Source: Byssochlamys sp. IMV 00236 (taxonomy: Eukaryota > Ascomycota > Eurotiomycetes > Eurotiales > Thermoascaceae). Taken from it: 64,000 bases of DNA. Made by a program: the position numbers and the translations under genes. The notes under the pieces are model-generated. The model was not told where the DNA came from, ran no database searches, and was given only the letters and a program-made list of their open reading frames with translations. The DNA lies in NCBI GenBank assembly GCA_001931875.2, contig MSJH02000817.1, positions 448,252 through 512,251 of the forward strand, read 5' to 3'. Each line of letters starts with the position of its first letter. Positions within the stretch are counted from its first letter, which is position 1. Below are positions 22,720-32,594 of the stretch, one piece after another.

Positions 22720-23971
22720 TGTATGTCGTATGTCAGATCTCACTGTTACAGCGTTGGTTGGGGAAAGCTCTAGACGAGCAAAGCCCATGGATTGCAATTC
22801 GAAGTGAATCTTGTGCCCAAATGAAGCCTCAGCCTCTAGTTTTCCATCCAGAACTTGTCCAACAACATCGACACGATCTCCCCGTATGTTATACTCACTG
22901 CCCCCGTGATATCTTCGAACAGGAAGAATGGGCGAATGTAAAGACTGTAATCATCGCGAAGGGCCTGTGCTAGTCTGGCGAGGCGTCGATGGTAGGAGGG
23001 CATGCTTGCGAACTGGGGAGTCGTCAGACCAACAGTTCATGCAGAGACGCATCTACCTCGACCATGGGGCACATACCTCCTAATTCTGCAACGCCACTAG
23101 ACATTGAGCTTTTTCGTGCGCTTGAGTGGGTGTTTTGATTATCAATGTCTCACATATTTGAAATAAGTAAAAAGCGTCACCTCTTCCAAGCTGGACGCAG
23201 CGGGCTTGAATACTTACGGAGCCTTCTGGCGCGGACGTTGTAAAATGAAAGGTATTGATTTTGACCTGGATCATCTCAGCATTCATATCTTTCGGCACTT
23301 GTTCTTTTCACGACTTTTCAGGTATAACCCAAATGATGACAGCCAATGCTATCCTCCGGCCACATGTGAGCAGGCAACAAATTCATAATAAACTCCTGGT
23401 AGTTTTCTGTCCGGTCCTTCCATCTCAGGCCAGACACCCTAAGAGTCGCTAAGAGGCTATTGGTTCCATTGCGATTGAACGCGTAAATATCTAAGTCCTT
23501 TTATCGAAGGTACTGGTTCGGATACCTCTCTGTCGACGTGATCTCGTATATTCTGCCGCAGGCAGCGAGCATCATATTGATGAATATACAAATAGCTAGA
23601 ATAACACGTATCGATAATAGTTAGCGGATGTGTAGCGGGGAATCAAGCGTTCGCATTATCAATGACACATCCTCGCGATAAACAGTTGATTTCGAGATAA
23701 CCAAACGCTTATTGAGTTCTAACTCTGTAGTCAGAATGTTCTCGATCCATAGCAGAACTTGTTGCTGGATCTCTTTATCAAGGCCCTTGTTGCAGTAAGA
23801 TATTGCTCCGAAGAGCGACGCAGTATAATTAATCGCGGTACGTCTCGACATCTTGCCATTTTCTGAGTAGCCTTGTGCCCCGTCTGCAACATAGGACATG
23901 AACTGGCGAATGATATTTGTCGTAGGCGATGCCGTGTTTGAAGTAATCAAAAGACTTTCATTCGTAACCAT
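22720..23971 (-). pseudogene. Decayed recombinase-like gene (DUF3435/FluG-related), copy 1
   Basis: Minus-strand relic. From 23971 to 23621 one frame encodes an N-terminal helical block (QFMSYVADGAQGYSE, NYTASLFGAISYCNKGLDKEI, WIENILTTEL). From about 23600 to 23330 another frame encodes ICIFINMMLAACGRIYEI, YPNQYLR, a TAA stop at 23501-23503 where the sister copy has Trp, then KDLDIYAF and TENYQEFIMNLLP. From 23298 to 23080 comes VPKDMNAEMIQVKI. Another coding-looking stretch lies at 23010-22720. Frame changes and the internal stop mean it is broken. The sister copy lies at 62280-62900. The motif order resembles the fungal FluG-domain/DUF3435 family, related to tyrosine recombinases of Crypton and Starship elements; that assignment is from memory and needs a profile search. 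Confidence 0.6.
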
Positions 23972-25662
23972 CTCGGACTTTCTTGGAGGAAGTATTCCTT
24001 TTTTTTTTCAAACGCGCGCTGATCAAGTTCAGATCTTCCATGTTTTTGGAAAGGGATTCTTACTCAGCAGAGAATCACATCAGTATATCTACGTCTTTTC
24101 CATGATAGGAAAGATTCGTCGAGGTTTTGAAACTTACTTCCTTTTGTGAGCTTGAGGTCTTTGTATATTGACAAGGAAAAATTCAAGATAGGCATTTTGT
24201 TCATTTTGAAATTAATTATTATCGCCCTTTCTGTCTAAGGAGGCGTCATAAATAAAGTGCCTTTTTTTATAAAATCTAATATAATCGAGTTTTAAGTTGG
24301 GATGTTTTAACTGCTTCGACGTAGTTGAAAATGAAATACAAGTTGTTGTAAAAGCATAGCTGTTCCGAGGCGGAGGGGGCATTGGGCCGTGTAAACATAG
24401 AAGGTTTTTGATCTGCGAGTACTGTCAAGTACAGTGTTTTTGCCAGAACCTACTGGAACTGGGAGGAGAGGATCTCGTCGTCACTAATAAGCGAGTGCCT
24501 CATATTAGTCCTTGAATCTGGGCTCGTTTGATCCAGACTTACCAAAGAAGTGGTGCGAATCATATGGTCAGGGGGGCCATAGGCCGAAATATCGGCTTGG
24601 AGCTGTTGTAAAGCAAATGCCATGATAGAAGAGATTTTAGCTGAAGTGAGACAGGCTTGGAGCAAAATGATACTTTAATATTGTAAAAGGAATGAAGCTT
24701 CAAGAGCAGTGAAGGTTAAAGAGTAGTAAATAAAGAGCGTAGGGAGACGAGAAAGAGGACTTGTATCTGTCTGCTTTGTTTAGTTACTAGTTAACTATAA
24801 GTTAGTTAGTTACAGCTCTTTATTTACTAAGCGACGCCAGATCACCTAACTACCGTTCGAGCCAATCGAACACCCAGATGCATGTATATGCCCACGCTGA
24901 TCACAATATCAACAAGTATGCTATACTTATAGGCATTATAAAGATTACAGTTAAAGTATACTTGCAGCTTTAACCATGTTTTCTCTCTCTTTTTTTTAAT
25001 TAGCTAGTATCAACGATATAAGGGATAGATTCTTACTTGGTGTTGTGTCTCTTGTGAAGAAGATATCCTTTGTATCTTCCTATGAGCAAGAGCGTTAAAT
25101 CCAGTCTCATAAATTCTCTGAGCGCGAGTAATGTTTCTAACAGATGTTCTCTTCTACGTACAGAGTGTGGAAGAAGAAATCAAATAGAATAAAGAGCAGC
25201 TAGAAGATGGAAGAGGGGTAAAGTGAGCGGATGGATTGAACAAGACTCGAGAGGTGCCAAACAATGAATAGAATGGTGAAGCTGTAGTTGGTATTATGGG
25301 ACCCTCGAATCATACTGCGGCGCCGTGAATGCCGGGTTAACGGGAGGTCAGATGGGAATATCTACTGTTTTGGAGCTATCATGCAGAAAATATATTCATA
25401 GTCAATCCGCAATAATAGACGTGGATTCTTAAGTATATATCATCTGTTTTTGTACGTTACATAGCTATATCCATACCGTAAATGGGAATGTCACAATGCA
25501 GTTCATTAGATACCATTATGTTCTCAAGAGATGTACGCCAAAACAAAATGAGTTATCATGAACCCAAACTCGCAGTGGGTATCGACAGGTCAATGCAGGT
25601 GGTAAACGCAGAGATATAGACCCAAAAAGAAGAAGGAAATGAAATTGGATGCCCAAAAACCT
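23972..25662. other. AT-rich gene-free interval
   Basis: About 1.7 kb of AT-rich DNA. A minus-strand short frame at 24450-24665 begins downstream of a TAACTA-rich segment but has no recognised motif. A perfect inverted repeat sits at 24725-24828 (separate entry). The rest is terminator and flank of the laccase gene. Confidence 0.5.
24725..24828. repeat. 14-bp perfect inverted repeat around a TAACTA-rich centre
   Basis: AGTAAATAAAGAGC at 24725-24738 is exactly inverted at 24815-24828 (GCTCTTTATTTACT). The 76-bp centre carries TAGTTA/TTAGTTAG repeats. It could be the end of a small non-autonomous element or a chance stem; no target-site duplication is evident. Confidence 0.4.
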
Positions 25663-27621
25663 TTACAACGAATGAAGTTGATATTCAAGCGGTATAGTCG
25701 GCCATGCGTCTACACCGTCCAGGATCGCAAGAGCCATCCCGCCGCTCTGATGCACTTGGATGTGGCAATGCATGAGGAATGCACCGGGGTTCGTTACCTG
25801 GTAGCGGATCGCCATCCATGTTGGTCCCGTCGCCGCAGCGGGTGTGTAAGATGTGTCTAGCAAAGGCGGGTTTTTGAGGTTCAGACTGTGCGGGATGTGC
25901 TGCATTGCCTCACTGACGGAGGCGTAGGTCCATGCACCTTCTCCGGACCCGAGAAGGAAGAATTTATTAGAATGCTTGTGAATAGGGTGTGGAGGCTGGA
26001 CAGGCCCGGTCACATTGAAGATGAAATCGACCCAGGTGCCGTTCTTGGTGCGGATGGTCAGGTCATTGTAACCTGCTGGGGAGTCTGGGTAGAAGAGGAG
26101 TGGTTGCGATTCCTCCAAAGATAGCGGGTAGCTGCTGTTTCCGAGTGTCCAGCGATATGAAGCATTGTAGTGATTGAGACTCAGGATGAATGTTTGATCA
26201 GCGGTCTGTGCAGGTGTCTCGACAGGGAAGGGAACCATCGCAGACTCGTTCTGGAAAGTGACGTCTGCAGTGGCATTGGATCCGACGAGATTGATGTATG
26301 GCTCAGACGGTCCGCTCTGTGTTTTCACTGCGTTGACGTACGTCAGGATAGCGCTGCCATTCATCATTTGGCTGAGACCATTGACAACGAAACGGACTGT
26401 GTAGTCTCCAGCCGGCTTGTCCAACTTCACGAGCACCGAGAATCGTCGACCATTCGTGATTGTCACAGCGTCCACGAGCTGCGGCTCGACGTATCGACCA
26501 TCGACGGCATATATGTACATAGGGTGTTCGTCGATGGAGAAGGCAATATTCAACAGACTGTTCGCTCCGATAAGATCCCAGCTTACATAGCCATCATGGG
26601 GATCAACAGTAAGAATCTCCGTACTGCCTTCCGTAGGTTCACAACCAGAGAATAGACCAGGTGGTATAGCACTGAAGTTATGTGGGTATGGGCCTTGAGT
26701 AGCGACGATAGTTGGAGGAATGCATCTAGACGTAATTCAATCAGCTTGATGGACTCACACTCCCAGAAAATTGTCAGTACACACCCCATATCGGTCAACT
26801 GAGTGCCATTAAGCAGCTGTTTCAGCGCAGGAGATGTAAACTCATCAATTGTCGCTCGCGACAAGCAGTTAACGGACCCCTTTCCGTTGATCAAGAGCGA
26901 ACTGGCACAGAAAGCGTCAAGCCCAGTGGCTTCTTCTGCCTGCCAAACCTGCTCGGAGGGCAAGTGGCGCCAGTCACTTAGCACAAGTGGTCTTGTATTT
27001 TCCTCTGCCTTCCGCATGGCCTCGAGCTCGTTTGAGTCGTTGCTGATCAGCGCAAAGGGCCTCTCCACGGAGTCGGCCGGCTTGATGTATATAGGACCAA
27101 CAAGGCCATCTTCAATATGGCTTCTTTCATGTGCATGGTAAAAATAGCTTCCGTACTGGGTCGCTGTCCACTTGTATACAAAGAATTCTCCGGGCTGGAT
27201 GCCTTTCTGCGACACACCCGGCACACCATCGGACCACGGCGTACCTAACTGATCGATTCCTTTTGCAACGTTAGAGCTCTACACACGACCATGACACCCA
27301 TGTGAAAATGGGAAAATACCCACCGTGGAAATGAACCGTAGTCGCATACGGCAGAAGATTCCAAACCGTGAATTCGACATCATCTCCTTGACGCAGTTCC
27401 AACATCGGACCGGGGAATTGACCATTCATCAAAATACCACCCGGCCTCTTGAAGCCATCATGATATACATCTGACTGCGTCAGTGTGATTGCAAACTGCA
27501 CAGGGGCTCGTGCAGTCGCAGACACATTCGCAGACAGGGTCGGTACGGCGTGGACCCAATGCAGGAGCCCGAGCAGAGACAGCAGGAACAGCATACCGCC
27601 GGAGATCCCTGAGTTACCCAT
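25663..27621 (-). CDS. Secreted laccase (ascomycete multicopper oxidase)
   Basis: Three exons: 27621-27324, 27259-26785 and 26725-25663; 611 residues. A signal peptide is clear (LFLLSLLGLLHWVHA). All copper ligands are present: His97 and His99 in HFHG, His141 and His143 in YHAH, His504, His507 and His509 in HPIHKH, and the H577-C578-H579-I-Q-V-H583 block. The residue ten after the type 1 Cys is Met588, an axial Met that is usually linked to lower redox potential than Leu or Phe. The first intron lies inside HFHG/IDQLGTPW, a conserved family motif. About nine Asn-X-Ser/Thr sites are visible. The architecture is that of the conidial-pigment laccase group (yA, abr2). No pigment polyketide synthase is in this window, so the role (pigment polymerisation, phenol oxidation) is open. 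Confidence 0.93.
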
Positions 27622-28839
27622 TGCGGCGGCGATGTCGTGAAGCTTCGTTTAGGTCAATGACGAAAGGATCGGGAAGGCTTTCATGATTTATATACATGAG
27701 CTCAAGGGGGGAACCTTTCCAGTCTCCTTTGGCCGTCTATATCCATAGTGGGTACCGTTGTCGGCCCATCTCTCCACTTGGAAGACCTATGTATTATCAG
27801 CTCGTGGCTAATCTACATAGACAGGTGATCGAAAGAGAGTCGGCCTTACATGCACGATGTACGGAGTACCATGTGGCATGTTGAATGTTCAGCCTTGGAC
27901 AAGCGCATAGTGACAGATAAAAGTCCAAGCCAACGGAATGTCAACGCCCATTAGGCGTCCCACGACAGGAGTGACTGATGCCAGTTGGGCGCACACAGAC
28001 GCTCGTATCTGTCAGAAACAGATCAGCAAGATCGTAAAAGGCCCCCATAGAGCCGGAAATAGCATGCAGTCGGTGAACAGTTCATAGCTGACGGGATATG
28101 GTCCAGCCCAGAAGAACTAGAAGATGGGTATAACTAGCGTGTTCAGCCAGCCGTGAAGTTCACTAATAATACGTTCCAATTGTCAGAGCGGAGCTCAGAA
28201 AATGCACTTGCACTTTCTTATTGTTCGTGATAACAAATGCCGAAAGTTATGTTACGCGAATACTCCGTAGTCAGCTTCAGCCATCTCCGTGAGACCCCGA
28301 CGAGGCTGCAAGGGATCTATTGGAAAAAACGAAACCGGGTCTCCGATTGCGTACATTTCTTACCTAGTTAGACCCTGGAGATCTGGTGCTAGAGGTGAGA
28401 CTGAAAGTGTCCACTTCTATTGAATAATAGGATACCCTGGACTCGGGGCTGCAACTTACGATACAAATAGAGATCAAACCCCAGAGTCAAGGCAGAAAAA
28501 CACGGAACGTCGGACGACGCAACACCGCTGCAGCTCAACAAATTCCAAATTCCCGCTTCTGTTGTTGGGTCCGACAAACAATTAACTATGGGCGATCCCT
28601 GCGAACCCGAGTATCCGGGAATTCACTAGTCGGAGGGGCAGAAGTCGGTGGCTTGTTAATGTGGGATCCCGGACTGGCTCTGGTACAGCAGGAATCAATA
28701 ATTGAGTTCCCACCAGGGCGATCTAAGTCCAATCTTGATCTTGCAACTTCTCCAGGCGTTCCTTAGCGGCTATACATACTTAGCGTTTGGCATTTCCGAA
28801 GCTCAGGCCTCGAACCAAGGTTCGAATCTCGATTAGTCT
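27622..28839. other. Laccase promoter and gene-free interval
   Basis: No supported gene. The short minus-strand frame at 28389-28577 has no motif. The 27622-27900 part is presumably the laccase promoter. Confidence 0.5.
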
Positions 28840-30430
28840 CATCCATGCTAAAGCCCGAGTCGCCTAGCTTCCGGGTCAGCTCCGTGCTCCAGTAGGAGCT
28901 TGATTATAGCCTCATGACCGAAGTCTGCGGCGATTGTCAAGAGGTGTTTGATAAATATTATCCTTAGAGTCAGGATCAGTTCCATACTTCAGTAGGAGAC
29001 ACCCTTTAATGCTGTCCATGACAGTGGTGTTCGACCACGCTCATCTTCTCTATCAAATCGACCATCGCACTCGATTAACATCTGCATCAGACATTCCAAG
29101 CCGAAGTGTGCCACAAAATGATGGCCCGTGATTTGTTTCGGTGCCTGGATATAGTGAACCCTGAAACCGATCCTGCCGTAGTTTTTTCGAGCTAGCAGAC
29201 CCTAGCCACAGGCATTACTTAATAATAACCTTTGGTAGATTCTGCAGAAAGTTCAGAATCATTGATTGCATCAGTAACGGGCTGCTTTAGAGTACTGCAA
29301 TCGGTAGTGTTCTTGACGAGCTTCAAACTCCTCACCCGTGCTGCAAAATCCGGCGTTGAAGTCATCAAATGATAAATGAGAGATGCAAATCTTAGCTATC
29401 TCTTGATGAGCATCGGCGACCCAGTCTTTGCCTGTTTGTTTTCTCGAAATATTCCTGTGTGTTGTATAGTAAACGAGTCGAACATATCAGGTATCACTTT
29501 GTTCATCCACCACGACCAATCCCGCGCAGACTGAGACCATGTCTTCTACTTCAGGAAGATCATCCTTGTCAAGGGTTGGTTCGCCAACCTCGACTGCAAG
29601 TGCGTGTTGCAGTCCTGAAGCTGTCGTCTGTCGCCCGGCGCAACTGATCGAGGACAACACATGAAATGCCATCTGTTTTTGGTCAGATACCTGCCCCTGA
29701 ATCCGTTCTATGGCATCTCGGTACGCAAAATAATATGCGCGCAACCCAGTTGGAAGGCTCTTCAATGCGTTTCGAGTGGTTTTAGGAGACCGTTTCCCGA
29801 TTAATGAGTCAAGATGGAGCCAAGCGCGAAAGAACCTAAAGGTAAATTAGCTTGCCCAATAGACCCCATTGACCAGAGTAACCTACATCCCGTCCACCGC
29901 ATCTGTGATAACCTGGATAATTTCTTCTTGCAGTTTGGCATTTTGTGAGACAAACCGCGGAAGTCGACCAACAATGCCCTGTAGGTATTTCTCAGCGTCA
30001 TAACGACTCGCTCTAATCTCCAGAGAAGGTATTCCTTCAAATCTCGTCTTAATTCCTGGTATAGATCGAGCCGTGGCAAAGAAGCTAATGTTAAACCGGG
30101 CTTGAAGTTCGAAATTTTCAGGTGCCGGTCACGAGACCTGTCTGTCGACTGGCATTCATCCAGCGCATCAACGATGATGAATACCTTCATGTACCCGCTG
30201 ATAACAGTTTGTAGGGCGTTTGAAAGGTCACTTAGTGACGGTCGTCTTCCGCCCTCATAGTGCTGATGATACAGTGCCTTCACCCGATCTAGTAGAGATG
30301 GTTGTCCTTGAGTCAACTGTTTCAGCAGACTCTCGAGTACATCTTCCAGTCGCTGCTTGTGAGAGCGCCGAGATTTGAAGTAAATATAGGTAAGGCCAAT
30401 GTTTTGATCATTTCCGCACGCCGTATCCAG
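28840..30430 (-). pseudogene. Decayed NACHT-ankyrin (NLR-like) gene
   Basis: Read leftward from 30430, several frames together encode the fungal NACHT-ankyrin architecture. First comes the end of the P-loop domain (VDHLDTACGNDQNIGLTYIY), then LKQLTQGQPSLLDRVK, the Walker B motif VFIIVDALDEC at about 30170-30200, a sensor-type block (SFFATARSIPGI) in a second frame, and a recognisable intron (about 29890-29830) before FFRAWLHLDSLIGKRS. Then LPTGLRAYYFAYRDAIERI, LQHALAVEVGEP and MVSVCAGLVVVDE follow, with a final ankyrin piece (AADFGHEAIIKLLLEHGADPE) near 28900. At least two frameshifts and several stops break it. The P-loop itself is missing: the 5' end is cut by an AT-rich island at 30440-30560. 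Intact relatives are incompatibility/immune-type NLRs; this copy cannot be functional. Confidence 0.8.
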
Positions 30431-30439
30431 ATGGTCTAC

Positions 30440-30560
30440 TATGATAAGTAATAAAATATATACCTAATACCCTTATTCAATAGATTAATACTTATATAAA
30501 AATTATAGGATTTAAGCTTAAGAGCTTATTTAGAGCTAATATTAACTAAAACTTTATGGT
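30440..30560. repeat. AT-rich island, possibly RIP-mutated repeat remnant
   Basis: About 120 bp with very high A+T and many TA steps (for example TAATAAAATATATACC), in contrast to both sides. It ends exactly where the NACHT gene loses its P-loop. RIP-type C-to-T mutation of an inserted repeat would leave this, but no element can be recognised. Confidence 0.45.
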
Positions 30561-30902
30561 ATACCTAGATGCCTTGAGATCTAACAGTATATCCACACCC
30601 TTAGCGCCCAACCCGGGATTACAGAGCTTGGGTATGGTATAGGAACATATGCCGCATGCACAGCGGTACTTTAGGTGCGGAACTGGTACTCGGGTCAGAT
30701 AAATAGCAAGGGTAGAAGGTACCTATCTGGGGCCTTGCTGCTGTATATCCAAAAAAAGAAAGAATAAGAGGCTGAAAGCGAAGAACAATACCGTCGCGAT
30801 ATACATATAACTTATAGCCACCGAAACAATATCCTATCGAAAAAGACACAACCAAAACGCCTCCCAGGTATGCCGTTATCCCACCGAATAAGTAAGAACT
30901 CA

Positions 30903-31936
30903 TTACTCTGGCCCAGTCTCGCCTACCGGAGAGCTGATAAACCACTGCGCAAACAACTCCAAGAGAACAGCATCCTCGTATCGGAAGTCATAGAGTTTGC
31001 TGTGATGGATAACCAGCTCAGTGCCATTGAAATGGGCCTGGAGGATCCGCGCGTGTTGTGTGCCCATCATGGAGAAGAGGAGTACCTATGGTTCGAAAAG
31101 CAGTTAGCAACGAGCGGCCTGGCAGGACAGCTTTTTTTACAGGAAAGATCAAGACTGATCAAGACGGTTATCCCTGGGTCTATGTGAGGTAGGAACCTAC
31201 CGGGTGGACAGGAGATCTAGCAAATTTTTTTGTCTCCAGACGCCCCCGGATCATCCTGATCAAAGCGAGAAGTTCCCCTCGGAACAACGTCTCATTATCT
31301 CCATCGACATCAGAGATCATCATGCTCTTCAGATGCGGGAATTTTGGGTCGTGGTAATGGTAAACTGCATCGACGGTCCACTGGGGAGGGCATTTCGAAT
31401 CTCCCATACCGATCTGCACACCGTACTCCCAAAGGTCTTTTTTAAACCCATACTCACCGATGCTATAGTACGCCCATGAGAGAAAGGACACCAGGAGACG
31501 GCAGATGGGAAGGTCAAACATACTCTTGATAGCGCCATCCCGAAATCAGAAAGACGGGATATTGAACTTCCGGACGGCGACTCCGGTACCCACTCAGGGA
31601 CTGCTCGAGGTAGTAACAAAGTTGACGCGCCCGGTCGATGGGCGTCTCATGACGGCGTTGTGCCCGTTCGCTGTCGTATTTGGGGAACTCGAACGGAACC
31701 CATCCATCCTTGGGCGCCATCAGAAGATCACTCGGGTAGGGGGCAAAGAAACTTGGAGTGAAGTCGGGATTGCCATTCTGACATTCGAACGGGGCTGGTA
31801 TTATGCTAATCGCGGCGTTCTGCAGGTCAGCTGGATGGAATGAGAATTTCTTGAGACTAATAACTTGAGCTTCCAGCTTCCGGAGGGCGAGACGGTTAGC
31901 CTTGTTGCGCTCTTTGAGCTCGATAACAGAAGTCAT
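30903..31936 (-). CDS. Uncharacterised paralogue of the 19 kb gene, frame interrupted
   Basis: Starts at 31936 (MTSVIELKERNKANRL; an in-frame ATG also exists at 31981). The first frame runs to about 31514, the second from 31521 to 31201 (SIGEYGFKKDLWEYG, QWTVDAVYHYHDP, LFRGELLALIRMI), then an intron (31200-31086) and a last exon 31085-30903 beginning VLLFSMMG and ending SSPVGETGPE. Frames one and two differ by one base around 31522. Either a 1-nt frameshift made a pseudogene, or a 43-nt intron with a weak donor (31567-31525) is used, which would give 291 residues. The C-terminal block and its phase-0 intron match the gene at 19127. Function unknown. Confidence 0.6.
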
Positions 31937-31981
31937 TGCGATTAACGGGCAGGAAAGAAAGATACTTAAGGAGGAGGGCAA

Positions 31982-32594
31982 CGATGAGAGGAGAGGTGTG
32001 GGATGCTCTGCGACATCGATTGTTTTGTTGGTAACGTACTTATGCAGTCGGAGCTAGAAGGCAAGTTAGATCAAAAATACATTACTGATCTAACCATCTT
32101 GGCTCCTTACAAGCTACAAATAATAATACAGTCTACTTGCCGCTCACATGTTTCCTACACTCGAGGCACCCTCCCATGTTCATGTGCAAGTTTACATCAA
32201 GGATCTTGGAAGCTTCACTCTTATAGAGTGAATCTCTTCGCTGCAGGGACGATCTAGTTATTGGCTATAGGGGTACCGCGACTAGATTCTAGAAGATATA
32301 TACAGATACTCTGCATATACCGTTCAACTCAATTTGATGAAATTCCATAGAAAGCTCTTTTCACTATCGTAAACGCTGCTACATACATTTCTGAAACAGT
32401 CTTGCTTCCAACGAGATAACTCCATAGCACCAGAACATAAAGTCATTCGATATTCGACATCATCCTTCATCAACAAATCGCTCATATCATAGACCTTGTC
32501 ACCGTCATATGTCCAAATTAATAGAGATATCGGGAAATTGCGTATTCAGGTTCGAGATTCGTAACCAGATCTATATTTCCGTCGCCGTTGGACT
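31982..32594. other. Gene-free interval
   Basis: No supported gene. It contains the upstream region of the 31.9 kb gene and the 3' flank of the 634-aa gene that ends at 32595. Confidence 0.5.

Noticed and set aside
28800..28840. GGTTCGAATCTCG resembling a tRNA B box
   Set aside because: No matching A box or stems; it lies at the end of the NACHT-ankyrin relic.
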